A DNA stretch of 64,000 nt from UBA11574 sp964591175 (GTDB lineage Bacteria; Desulfobacterota; Desulfobacteria; Desulfobacterales; UBA11574), in assembly GCA_964591175.1 (NCBI GenBank), contig CAZQAF010000009.1, positions 10,324 to 74,323 on the forward strand, written 5' to 3'. The translations under genes and the position numbers were made by a program. The notes under the pieces were generated by a model. That model searched no databases, was not told where the DNA came from, and was given only the letters and a program-made list of their open reading frames with translations. This document shows, piece after piece, positions 1 to 7,887 of this stretch (the stretch's first letter is position 1; each line of letters starts with the position of its first letter).

Positions 1-1
1 T

Positions 2-496
2 GATCTGGTGATGCCAAAAGTCGGTGGTTTGGATGTATTGAAATATGCTAAAAAAGAAAACCCGGATGTCCTTGTTATTATTATTACCGGTTACGCATCA
101 TTAGAAACTGCTATAACGGCCGTGAAAGAAGGGGCTTATGATTATATCAGAAAACCATGTAAGCTTGAAGAGATAAGGATTGTAGTGGATAATGCCATCG
201 AGAAAATAAGACTCTACAGAGAAAACAAAAAACTGCTGAAACAAATTCAGGATACTTACAGCGAATTGATGGTTTTAAAGCAGGAGAAAAAGACAGAAAA
301 AAAAATATCCAGCATCAACTTTTTCTCTTCAAACATGCCGGGACTCCATTATCTTTACAACAACAGTTCATCTCCAAACAACACCGTAGACAAGCTGCAG
401 GCCCTATCAATGCTCAAAGAAAATGGTAATCTGACTGAAAGTGAGTTCAAAAGTTTCAAACAAAAACTTCTTAAAACGATAAATTCCGAAGAGTAA
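2..496 (+). CDS. Response regulator, 5' truncated, with SHOCT-like C-terminus
   Basis: The reading frame is already open at the window edge, so the N-terminus is missing. The visible part starts at the phospho-acceptor motif DLVMP, then the switch Thr in IIITGYAS and the conserved Lys in RKPCK, which together make a receiver domain. A basic coiled-coil-like linker follows (about residues 75-100). The last 35 residues (DKLQALSMLKENGNLTESEF...) resemble the short SHOCT module found at the C-termini of many bacterial proteins. There is no DNA-binding domain. Only 16 nt separate it from the HD-GYP regulator, so the two are probably co-transcribed and may share a phosphorelay. The receiver is certain; the SHOCT assignment is by pattern only. 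Confidence 0.85.
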   Translation, partial: DLVMPKVGGLDVLKYAKKENPDVLVIIITGYASLETAITAVKEGAYDYIRKPCKLEEIRIVVDNAIEKIRLYRENKKLLKQIQDTYSELMVLKQEKKTEKKISSINFFSSNMPGLHYLYNNSSSPNNTVDKLQALSMLKENGNLTESEFKSFKQKLLKTINSEE

Positions 497-512
497 ACAA
501 ACAGAACTGTCA

Positions 513-2021
513 ATGAATGAAAATTTAAGAATACTTGTTGTTGACGATGAAGAGTGTATCCTGGATATTTTTAAAAGCTATTTCGAGTTTGCCCCCGACT
601 ATACGCTCTTAACGGCAAGCGACGGTCTGGAAGCCCTTGAAATAATCAAGACCGATCAAATCAGCTGTTGTTTTACAGATCTTGCCATGCCCAAATTGGA
701 CGGCTTGGAACTCGCCAGAAGAATTTATCAATATGACAACACCATTCCAGTGGTTGTTATGACCGGTTATCCTTCCATGGATGTTGCCATAGAAACCTTA
801 AAAAACGGCGTCGTTGATTTCATCACAAAACCATTTAACATGGAGCAGATCCTTCCGACGATTTCAAAGGTAATTTCTGCAAGATCAACCTTTGTCGAAA
901 ATATATTACTAAAAGAAGAGATTGAAAAGAGCAAAAAACTTACGAAGATTAATAACGAGCTCACTAGAAAAATAAAAGAAATCGAAACCATAAATCTTAT
1001 TCTTCAGGATCTGGATCAGGCAAAAAGCAGCCGGGATATTTTTAAGAAATTGGTTAACTTGTCAGGCAAAATCACCCAATGTGATGAAGCTCATTTCTGT
1101 TTTTTTACACAAGAGATGAAAAATTATGAGATCATCACATCTTTTTATAAAGATGACTGTATAAAGGCGGGAGATTCCGAAATCATTGAAAAGGAGATGC
1201 TTGGAAAGATTGCCGCGGACGGTATACCTTATCTTATAAAAAGAAAAAATGATGAAGGTAATATTATCGCTATCCCTCTGAAGATTCGGTCCAGAGTTTT
1301 TGGTATACTGGCATCAATCATTAACAGCACGAAAAAAGGTTTTAGTGAGAAAGATATCTATTTTTTAAATTTTCTATTGGAAAAGGCCTCTTTTTCCATA
1401 GAAAATATGGCACTTTATGAAAATATTTACGAAAATCTATTCTCGACCCTTTATGCTTTTGTTGAAACAATCGAAGCGAGAGATCCATATACAAAGCAGC
1501 ACTCGGCCAGTGTATCCGGATACGCCATGTCCATCGCAAGAGAAAATGGTTGTTCACAAGAGGAAATCGCAAAACTGGATATTTCCGGCAATCTGCATGA
1601 TATCGGGAAAATCGGTATCCCGGACAGCATACTGTTGAAGCAGGGAAAGCTCAACGATGATGAATATGAGATTATAAAAAAACATCCGGTCATTGGAAGC
1701 AATATTATCGGACATCTGGGGATGTGGACAGATGAGCAGGATATTATAAGGCATCACCATGAAAGATTTGATGGAAAAGGATATCCGGACCGGCTGAAAG
1801 GCGAAGAAATTCCACTTCTTGCCCGAATTCTTTCCGTAGCGGATGTTTATGATGCACTGACTACCGATAGATCCTACAGACAAAAAATGTCGAATAAAGT
1901 TGCTGCCGAGATGATTAAAGAAAATTCAGGAACTCAGTTTGATCCGGAAATTGTGGATATATTTTTTCATCTTTACAGCAAAGGTTTGCTGCCAGCTCAA
2001 CATCCGCGATTGAGCGTATGA
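513..2021 (+). CDS. Response regulator with GAF-like and HD-GYP c-di-GMP phosphodiesterase domains
   Basis: This is a 502-residue cytoplasmic protein. Residues 5-120 form a receiver (acidic pair in VVDDEE, acceptor in FTDLAMP, Lys in TKPF). A coiled coil covers about 125-160, a GAF-like sensor region about 165-300, and an HD-GYP domain about 310-485. The metal-binding motif HDIGKIGIPD lies near residue 362 and HHHERFDGKGYP is intact, so hydrolysis of c-di-GMP is expected. Phosphorylation of the receiver presumably controls it. It converges on a GGDEF gene with only 11 nt between the stop codons, an opposed phosphodiesterase/cyclase pair. The domains are clear; the target process is inferred from the flagellar context. 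Confidence 0.93.
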   Translation: MNENLRILVVDDEECILDIFKSYFEFAPDYTLLTASDGLEALEIIKTDQISCCFTDLAMPKLDGLELARRIYQYDNTIPVVVMTGYPSMDVAIETLKNGVVDFITKPFNMEQILPTISKVISARSTFVENILLKEEIEKSKKLTKINNELTRKIKEIETINLILQDLDQAKSSRDIFKKLVNLSGKITQCDEAHFCFFTQEMKNYEIITSFYKDDCIKAGDSEIIEKEMLGKIAADGIPYLIKRKNDEGNIIAIPLKIRSRVFGILASIINSTKKGFSEKDIYFLNFLLEKASFSIENMALYENIYENLFSTLYAFVETIEARDPYTKQHSASVSGYAMSIARENGCSQEEIAKLDISGNLHDIGKIGIPDSILLKQGKLNDDEYEIIKKHPVIGSNIIGHLGMWTDEQDIIRHHHERFDGKGYPDRLKGEEIPLLARILSVADVYDALTTDRSYRQKMSNKVAAEMIKENSGTQFDPEIVDIFFHLYSKGLLPAQHPRLSV

Positions 2022-2032
2022 TCAACCATCGA

Positions 2033-3487
2033 TTATACCATGGAATATTTAAGGTTTTGAGAATGCTTTGCGTGATAAAGTCTTACATCGGCCTTTGAGA
2101 TTAAATCCTCTTCGGTTTCGTGATTTTTAAGCTCGCCTGCTGTGGAAATGCCACAGCTTATTGTTATGCTTAATTTTTTGGATTCCCATTCAAAAACGTG
2201 ATTTCCAACATCGGACAATACCCTTTTTAATAGCATTTCGGCTTGTTTTATATCCGTATTCGGGAGAAGAATTACGAATTCATCACCGCCATATCTGGAT
2301 ACGATATCTGACTGCCTTGTTGAACCTATCAAGCATTCTGAAAGTTCACGCAATACAACGTCGCCGGCCTGATGTCCGAAGGAATCATTGATCTTTTTGA
2401 AATTATCAACATCAATCATAATTAAAGAAAGCGGTTTGTGATATCTTGTTGCGCTATGAAATTCTTTTTGAATAAATCCTTGAAAGCCTTTCCGGTTTAA
2501 AATGCCGGTAAGACCGTCTTTGACGGCCATTTCTTTGAGTTTATGATACTCCTGAGCATTTTTTAAAGACATGGCAAGAATATTCGATACGGTTGAAAGC
2601 AGTTCCATTTTCTCATCATTATATTCATCATTGTTTTTGGGTAGGATAGAAATCATGCCCAGCGGGTAGCCGGCAAGGCTTAACGGCAAGACAACCTGCT
2701 TGGCAAGTGAAATGGCCTCTGCCGACGATATTTTAATGTCGGATGAATATAGATGAACATCGCTGTCCTTTATTGAAATACTTTCTCCTGAAATCGAAGA
2801 AAATGTTTGGATCATCTCTTCTTTCAGCCGATCGAGAATTTTTTTATTGATTTCTTTTTCAGATAGATGAAATGCCAGATTCCACTTGGAACCGATCCGG
2901 TAAAGCATACCAAACAACGCAGGGTTTAGCACATTTAGAAAACCTGTATTTAGGATCCTGGGAAGGATCATTCCCCAGTTGAGATCATATGCCGCTTCGG
3001 AAGTCAGCCGATTGATAAAATTCAGTTCTTGGTTCTTTTTTCTTAGATCTTCTTTTTCTTTTTCAATGCTTTCATTGATATTTTTGAGGTCATTCATCAT
3101 GCGAAATATTTCGATGAAGGATTTCCGGTTCTCTATCCCGCCCAAAATGGTCTCATAAAGACGTTTTGAAATATTGGACCTGGAGATAAAACCATAAACA
3201 CCTGTTTGAAGAATTTCGGAAATCTTTTCGGCTTTTTTGTCTTCTCCATAAAGAATAACACAGGCTTGGGATCTGTTTTCCTGAAGAAGATTTATCCAGT
3301 TGGAGGCATGATTTCCGACGTGGTCATAATCGACAAGGATGGCGCTAAACTCGTTGTCCAAGAGTATGTTTTCAACACCCTCCAAAAGCGTTATGGTCAT
3401 AACGTCGAAGCCCCTAGATTCAAGAATATGTTTAAAGAGATTTTTGTCCTTGGTTTGATTGCTTATGACCAGTATCTTTTCATTCAT
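2033..3487 (-). CDS. Diguanylate cyclase with degenerate receiver, GAF-like and GGDEF domains
   Basis: The protein has 484 residues. I chose the ATG at 3487 because a GAGGTG Shine-Dalgarno lies just upstream; an in-frame start 12 codons earlier lacks one. Residues 1-120 fold like a receiver, but the usual acidic pair is replaced by ILVISN, so phosphorylation is doubtful. A coiled coil and GAF-like region follow (about 140-300). The GGDEF domain has the active-site RYGGDEF near residue 398 and an RQSD inhibitory I-site five residues before it, so it should make c-di-GMP with product inhibition. It faces the HD-GYP gene tail to tail. Confidence 0.92.
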   Translation of the reverse strand: MNEKILVISNQTKDKNLFKHILESRGFDVMTITLLEGVENILLDNEFSAILVDYDHVGNHASNWINLLQENRSQACVILYGEDKKAEKISEILQTGVYGFISRSNISKRLYETILGGIENRKSFIEIFRMMNDLKNINESIEKEKEDLRKKNQELNFINRLTSEAAYDLNWGMILPRILNTGFLNVLNPALFGMLYRIGSKWNLAFHLSEKEINKKILDRLKEEMIQTFSSISGESISIKDSDVHLYSSDIKISSAEAISLAKQVVLPLSLAGYPLGMISILPKNNDEYNDEKMELLSTVSNILAMSLKNAQEYHKLKEMAVKDGLTGILNRKGFQGFIQKEFHSATRYHKPLSLIMIDVDNFKKINDSFGHQAGDVVLRELSECLIGSTRQSDIVSRYGGDEFVILLPNTDIKQAEMLLKRVLSDVGNHVFEWESKKLSITISCGISTAGELKNHETEEDLISKADVRLYHAKHSQNLKYSMV

Positions 3488-4004
3488 ACCGACACCTCGC
3501 CTATACTCAAAACTATAAAACACGCTTAAATGGTTGACTCCGAAGAAAATCAGGTTTATCAGGGCCGGCTTTCACCAAAGTCTCTTTCAAATAATCGCAA
3601 GGTCATCCAATGTCCTGGTTATTTTCACTATTCTTAAAAGAATAATGCAAAAACCGTACCAAACCTTGTTTGCGGGCATTTATGGCAATTAACCAATTGA
3701 TTTTGAAGAATATATACATTATAAATAGATAAAATAACTATCGGTTTCTTGGTTCGTTCTTTTAAGGAAATAAATGTCAAGTTATTGACGCATTTGATGA
3801 TCTTGAAGGCAAACGGAATATTTAACGTGTCGGCTATCAAACGGCAAGTTATCCGTCGGAGCTGTTCTCAGGCATTGTCATTTTCGTCCCGGATCGTGTA
3901 GATGTTGAACAGCATCAGGGATTGAAAGATATGGTACGATAGTTGCATATTTTTTTTAAAATTTTGTTTTGACTTTCTTCATTTTAGCGACAAGGGTGAC
4001 GACT
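3488..4004. other. Intergenic region between divergent GGDEF and PilZ genes
   Basis: About 500 bp without a convincing gene. It holds the upstream regions of the GGDEF gene (reverse) and the PilZ gene (forward). A minus-strand ORF of 68 codons at 3634-3840 has no ribosome-binding site or family features, and I do not accept it. The only clear signal is the sigma-54 promoter at 3932-3947. Confidence 0.7.
3932..3947 (+). promoter_or_regulatory. Sigma-54 promoter of the PilZ gene
   Basis: TGGTACGATAGTTGCA matches the consensus TGGCAC-N5-TTGCA with the invariant GG and GC exactly 10 nt apart. Predicted transcription start is about 3958, some 47 nt before the ATG at 4005. It places this c-di-GMP receptor in the same regulon as the flagellar operons. 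Confidence 0.75.
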
Positions 4005-4577
4005 ATGCCTCAAGTTGAGAGACGATCTTATGTCAGAGGGAATTTTTCTTTTAAAATTAAATTTAAAACAATGACTTCAGATGAATATGAAGCGCTATTA
4101 AATTCCCGCGAGCCCCATTTTTCACAATTTCAAGAAGAACATGGTTTTACTGCCGTAGACAAGGTTGAAAATGTCGATACATCAGTTGATGCTTCATTGA
4201 TGAATTATATGGTAAAAATTGATGAAAAACTGGATCTCATTTTAGAGTTATTGATAAAGGATAATGAGCCAGAGGATCTTTTTGAGCAAGGGATAGGGGT
4301 AAATATCAGCGGCTCTGGCATGAACATCATGGTGGATGAGCCTGTTGAAACCGGGCAGATCATCCATTCAAAAGTTTATCTTTCAAGAATGCCGATTGTA
4401 TTTTTGGATGTATTTGGGGAAGTTGTCCGTTCATCTGAAATAAGTGAATGCGATAAGAATGTCTATTCTTTGGGGATAAGGTTCTTGGATCTCAGCGTGA
4501 ATGACCAAGAAAAAATTATCGCGATGGTATTTAAAAGGCAAAGAGGTGATCTAAGAAAGAGAAAAAAAGGGTCCTGA
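4005..4577 (+). CDS. PilZ-domain protein (predicted c-di-GMP receptor)
   Basis: The protein has 190 residues. The ATG at 4005 is chosen because AGGGTGA lies at a good distance; a TTG 12 codons upstream does not have this. The first PilZ signature RRSYVR is at residues 6-11 and the second, NISGSG, near residue 100. The second starts a typical beta-barrel segment that ends in GIRFLDLS. Between them lies an inserted helical region (about 25-90) that is longer than in minimal PilZ proteins. It should bind c-di-GMP through the RxxxR and NxSxxG motifs. The cheY gene follows on the same strand and a sigma-54 promoter lies upstream, so a role in flagellar control is likely. Confidence 0.88.
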   Translation: MPQVERRSYVRGNFSFKIKFKTMTSDEYEALLNSREPHFSQFQEEHGFTAVDKVENVDTSVDASLMNYMVKIDEKLDLILELLIKDNEPEDLFEQGIGVNISGSGMNIMVDEPVETGQIIHSKVYLSRMPIVFLDVFGEVVRSSEISECDKNVYSLGIRFLDLSVNDQEKIIAMVFKRQRGDLRKRKKGS

Positions 4578-4666
4578 TTTTGCATGTATTATTGCATAAC
4601 GAGAAACGCTTTTATTCTGAACGAACAAATTGCCTGTTGCCAGGAAAATTTTTCCGTCCTGTTTTG

Positions 4667-4696
4667 TTGATTTTGTTGTATACCGATTGTTATAAT
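4667..4696 (+). promoter_or_regulatory. Candidate sigma-70 promoter of cheY
   Basis: TTGATT at 4667-4672 and a perfect TATAAT at 4691-4696 are separated by 18 nt, about 50 nt upstream of the cheY start. The -10 element is strong and the -35 only partial. It would allow cheY expression independent of the sigma-54 promoter upstream of pilZ. Confidence 0.45.
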
Positions 4697-4745
4697 GCTT
4701 TCAAGATAAAGTGAAGATATCAATAATTGAAGGAGAAAATTAATT

Positions 4746-5123
4746 ATGGATTTAAATATGAAGGTTCTCATTGTCGACGATTTTGCCACCATGAGAAGAA
4801 TTGTTAGAAATATCTTAAAGCAGATCGGTTTTAAAAATATCATTGAGGCGGATGACGGAAAAAGCGCCCTTAAGGAGCTAAAAAAAGGAAAGGTCGACCT
4901 GATATTATGTGACTGGAATATGCCGGAGATGCCGGGAATAGAATTATTAAAAGCTGTGAGATCCGATGATGAATTAAAGGATATCCCTTTTATTATGGTG
5001 ACGGCTGAAGCCCAGAAAGATAACATTGTCGAGGCGGTTAAGGCCGGTGTTAGCAATTATGTCGTTAAACCATTTACTGCGGAAACAATCAGTGAAAAAT
5101 TATCCAAAGTATTCGGGGGTTGA
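4746..5123 (+). CDS. cheY: Chemotaxis response regulator CheY
   Basis: This is a single-domain receiver of 125 residues. All catalytic positions are present: acidic pair D11/D12, acceptor D56 in CDWNMP, T86, Y105 and K108 in VVKPF. The helix 4 to strand 5 region and the sequence DFATMRRIVRN are typical of CheY proteins that bind FliM. Phospho-CheY should dock on the EDVDSLL-like N-terminal segment of FliM, which is encoded at 26786. GAAGGAG precedes the ATG. No cheA, cheW or receptor gene lies in this window, so its kinase is encoded elsewhere. Confidence 0.95.
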   Translation: MDLNMKVLIVDDFATMRRIVRNILKQIGFKNIIEADDGKSALKELKKGKVDLILCDWNMPEMPGIELLKAVRSDDELKDIPFIMVTAEAQKDNIVEAVKAGVSNYVVKPFTAETISEKLSKVFGG

Positions 5124-5184
5124 GCCCGGACGTATTGTTTTATTTATGTTTTAACGCAATATTTATAATTTTCTAAAGGATTTG

Positions 5185-5199
5185 TTCGGCGATGCCGAA
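5185..5199. terminator. Short perfect dyad after cheY
   Basis: TTCGGC-GAT-GCCGAA is a 6-bp perfect hairpin about 60 nt after the cheY stop. It has no U-tract, so it is a weak terminator or processing site at best. Confidence 0.3.
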
Positions 5200-5228
5200 T
5201 ATAAAAGGAAATAGGCGTTAAAAAATGG

Positions 5229-5311
5229 ACAACCGCAAATGGACGCAAATGAACATCAATCAATATTATTATTTTAATTTGTGTTTATTCGTGTTCATCC
5301 GTGGTTTCCTG
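5229..5311. repeat. Imperfect palindrome upstream of the 132-codon gene
   Basis: The left arm (about 5230-5258, AACCGCAAATGGACGCAAAT and onward) and the right arm (about 5280-5307, reverse complement AACCACGGATGAACACGAAT and onward) pair imperfectly over about 25 nt. A/T-rich sequence lies between them. Similar phrases (CTGTGAACATCTGTGAGAAT) recur at about 62538-62562, so this looks like a dispersed intergenic repeat and not a gene-specific site. Confidence 0.5.
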
Positions 5312-5338
5312 TGCAAAAAATAAAGAAAGGGTCTAAAA

Positions 5339-5737
5339 ATGGATATCAAGAAAATAGACAGTTCATTCCAAGCTGCTTTATCATCCACTAAAAAAGCAGA
5401 TTGCGATCATCAATTCAAGCAGATTTTTGATCAAAAGCTGGATGAAATAAATGGAACAGGAAACATTTCTCTTGTGGATGATAAACGCAATGTGATGGAG
5501 CAAAGTGAAAAAATTCTAAATCTTTTGGATAGTTACTCCGGAGCCTTGGCCGATCCGACAAAATCTTTAAAGGATATCAGGCCGTTAGTGGACAGCATTG
5601 AAAAAGAAGTCGGATCAATCGAATTTGTAAATAAAAATCAGATGCATGATGATAAAACCCTTGACAAAATTGTTAAGGATTTGGCTGTGACTGCAAAAGT
5701 GGCGATGTATAAGTTCCATCGCGGGGATTTTATATAG
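5339..5737 (+). CDS. Uncharacterised protein, 132 residues
   Basis: I do not recognise the family. The product is hydrophilic, soluble and mostly helical, with no signal peptide or membrane segment. The N-terminal 45 residues look disordered. The central part is rich in Leu, Asp and Lys and compatible with amphipathic helices, and the C-terminus ends in KVAMYKFHRGDFI. The codon use matches neighbouring genes, and AAGAAAGGG precedes the ATG by 8 nt, which supports a real gene. It sits alone between cheY and an NtrC-type regulator, so a flagellar or chemotaxis accessory role is possible but unproven. Confidence 0.7.
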   Translation: MDIKKIDSSFQAALSSTKKADCDHQFKQIFDQKLDEINGTGNISLVDDKRNVMEQSEKILNLLDSYSGALADPTKSLKDIRPLVDSIEKEVGSIEFVNKNQMHDDKTLDKIVKDLAVTAKVAMYKFHRGDFI

Positions 5738-6180
5738 AGCCTATCCATAAACGGTCTTTTTGCTACATCTATGCGCGGCCTTGTGACATGGCTGCCTTCT
5801 CAAATGTTTACCCTGTTAGTTGTGCTGCCTATCGGACTGGCGCAACGCATGTTTCATCGGGCAACGCCTGTTTTTCAAAGATTAAGCGCAAAAAATCAAA
5901 CTGTCAAAGTTCGGTCGCGAATATATTATAAAAATACTCAATGTATTCATGCGGTTAATCTCGCTAAAGCAGAAACCCTTCCTTGAGCCTGAATCCCCAT
6001 AAGAGCGGGAATCCTTTTTCAAAAGTCTCTTTATGCACCTTTAATCTTTTTTCCCCTTGATTTGTTTTAAATATTAGCATATTAAACGAGATTAATCTTA
6101 CAAACAAAAAACGCGCCTTCTATCGAGAATTTCCTCAAAGCATTATTTTTAAGGTTTGATTAAAATCAAGAGAACAGATT
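5738..6180. other. Intergenic region upstream of the NtrC-type regulator
   Basis: 443 bp without a supported gene. A 71-codon ORF at 5771 has no ribosome-binding site and unusual composition. A 9-nt inverted pair TTAATCTCG (about 5955) and CGAGATTAA (about 6088) is present. No sigma-54 site was found, so the regulator downstream is probably driven by another sigma factor. Confidence 0.6.
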
Positions 6181-7569
6181 ATGGCAAAAATTTTAATCGT
6201 TGATGATAATCCGGAAGTGTTGAAACTAATTGCCAGTATACTGGAGACGAATGAGTATGAGGTAGAAACGGTGTCCATGGGAGAATCGGCGATCAAAAAA
6301 CTGGAGAGCAATGATTATGACATGGTGTTAACCGACCTTATGATGCCGGATATAGACGGCATGCAGGTTCTTGAGCATGTGAAATCAAAAGCATCCAGAA
6401 CCATGTGCATTATCCTTACGGGCCATGGAACCATTAAAAGTTCAGTCAAAGCCATTAAAAAAGGTGCTTTCGATTATATCACAAAACCGGTTTCCCCCAG
6501 CGAACTTCTTATTATTGTTGAAAAAGCCCTTAAATTTAAAAACCTTGAAGAAGAGAATATAAGGCTTAAAAAAGAATTAAAGGGAAAATATCATTATAAA
6601 AATATTGTTGGAACCAGTCAGGCCATCAAGAAAATATACGATCTTATCGAAAAAGTATCTGATACGGACGGAACCGTTCTGATCACCGGCGCCAGTGGCA
6701 CAGGTAAGGAGTTAATTGCAAGATCGATTCATTACAACAGCCAGAGGAGTGATAAACCGCTTGTTGTTATTAATTGTGGTGCTGTTCCTGAAGCCTTGTT
6801 GGAAAGTGAACTTTTCGGCCACGAAAAAGGTGCGTTCACAGGAGCCTATAAAAAAAGGATCGGTCGATTTGAGATGGCCAATGGCGGAACTGTTTTTCTC
6901 GATGAAATCGGAGAGATGAGCCCTGCATTGCAAATAAAACTGCTGAGAGTATTACAGGAACAGCAATTTGAAAGAGTGGGCGGAACAAAAACCATCCATG
7001 TGGATCTCAGATTTATCGCGGCTACCAATAAAAATCTGACGACTGCCATTAATATGGAAAAATTCAGAGAGGATCTTTATTATCGATTAAATGTCATTCC
7101 GATCAAGGTGCCGTCATTAAAACAACGGAGATCGGACATTCCTTTGCTAATCGATTTTTTTCTCAAAAAATTTCAGAAAATAAAAAATAAAAAGATAACC
7201 GGTTTTTCTCAGCCTGCTATGGATTCAATGTGGGCGTATGACTGGCCCGGAAATGTCAGAGAGCTTGAGAATGTCATAAAAAGGCTTACAATCCTTTGTG
7301 AAAGCCCGGTGGTGAACATGGATGATCTCCCTGAAAATATACGAGATGTCAGCGGAGCGAATCCGTCGGACGAGGAAGTTATCCTCGGGGATGAATTAAA
7401 TCTTAATGAAGCGGTTCAAGATTATGAGAAAAAGATTATCCTTGAAGCCCTGGAAAAGACCAACTGGGTAAAATCTAAGGCCGCAAAGCTTCTGAATATT
7501 AATCGGACAACCTTGGTGGCAAAGATCAAAAAACAGAATATAGAAATCGATAAAGCCGCTTCTGCTTAA
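6181..7569 (+). CDS. Sigma-54-dependent NtrC-family response regulator
   Basis: The protein has 462 residues. The receiver (1-120) has acidic residues D8/D9, acceptor D52 in LTDLMMPD and Lys in TKP. The AAA+ domain (about 145-380) has Walker A GASGTGKE near 172, the sigma-54-contacting GAFTGA loop near 217 and Walker B FLDEIGEM. The C-terminal Fis-type helix-turn-helix (about 415-455) includes KSKAAKLLNINRTTL. It should oligomerise when phosphorylated and remodel sigma-54 RNA polymerase. It lies upstream of a set of sigma-54 promoters and may act as the upper-tier flagellar activator. No paired kinase is in the window. Confidence 0.93.
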   Translation: MAKILIVDDNPEVLKLIASILETNEYEVETVSMGESAIKKLESNDYDMVLTDLMMPDIDGMQVLEHVKSKASRTMCIILTGHGTIKSSVKAIKKGAFDYITKPVSPSELLIIVEKALKFKNLEEENIRLKKELKGKYHYKNIVGTSQAIKKIYDLIEKVSDTDGTVLITGASGTGKELIARSIHYNSQRSDKPLVVINCGAVPEALLESELFGHEKGAFTGAYKKRIGRFEMANGGTVFLDEIGEMSPALQIKLLRVLQEQQFERVGGTKTIHVDLRFIAATNKNLTTAINMEKFREDLYYRLNVIPIKVPSLKQRRSDIPLLIDFFLKKFQKIKNKKITGFSQPAMDSMWAYDWPGNVRELENVIKRLTILCESPVVNMDDLPENIRDVSGANPSDEEVILGDELNLNEAVQDYEKKIILEALEKTNWVKSKAAKLLNINRTTLVAKIKKQNIEIDKAASA

Positions 7570-7887
7570 AGGCGTTATCGATAGCTGAAAAATACATATG
7601 ACATTTCTATCAAACCTGTCACACGAGAAGCTTCATTGTCAAAAAAATGACAGTTTGCATTATTTATTTTTCCGTTTTAAACGCTTCTTCTCATCCAAAG
7701 CCCCCCTTCTTTTTTTCAAAATATTATGGATCAAGTCAAATGGATATTTATAAAAAAATAGCTAAAACAGTTGGTTAAAGGTTTAAATCCGTTGATTTGA
7801 TCTTCATGGGAAAGTGATGAATATTCCTTCACTCCGTCTCATCATAATTCCAGTCTCCTTGGCATACTAATTGCTGTAAAATGCAGC
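7570..7887. other. Intergenic region before the AMIN/TPR gene
   Basis: 318 bp without a gene. It contains TGTCAAAAAAATGACA, a small hairpin near 7637, inside wider arms (GAGAAGC about 7625 and GCTTCTTCTC about 7682) that could form a terminator for the regulator upstream. The sigma-54 promoter of the next gene lies at its right edge. Confidence 0.6.
7859..7875 (+). promoter_or_regulatory. Sigma-54 promoter of the AMIN/TPR gene
   Basis: TTGGCATACTAATTGCT has the GG (7861-7862) and GC (7873-7874) exactly 10 nt apart. The predicted transcription start is about 7886, only two bases before the ATG at 7888, so the mRNA would be almost leaderless. Confidence 0.75.

Noticed and set aside
3634..3840. 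Minus-strand ORF of 68 codons upstream of the PilZ gene
   Set aside because: No ribosome-binding site, no recognisable features, and its composition matches non-coding A/T-rich DNA.
4568..4583. GG-N10-GC pair overlapping the end of the PilZ gene as a cheY sigma-54 promoter
   Set aside because: The -24 box (GGGTCC) fits poorly; a TATAAT -10 element nearer cheY is more convincing.
5771..5986. ORF of 71 codons between the 132-residue gene and the NtrC-type gene
   Set aside because: No ribosome-binding site and Arg/Cys-rich composition unlike neighbours; could be a decayed fragment but nothing supports a gene.
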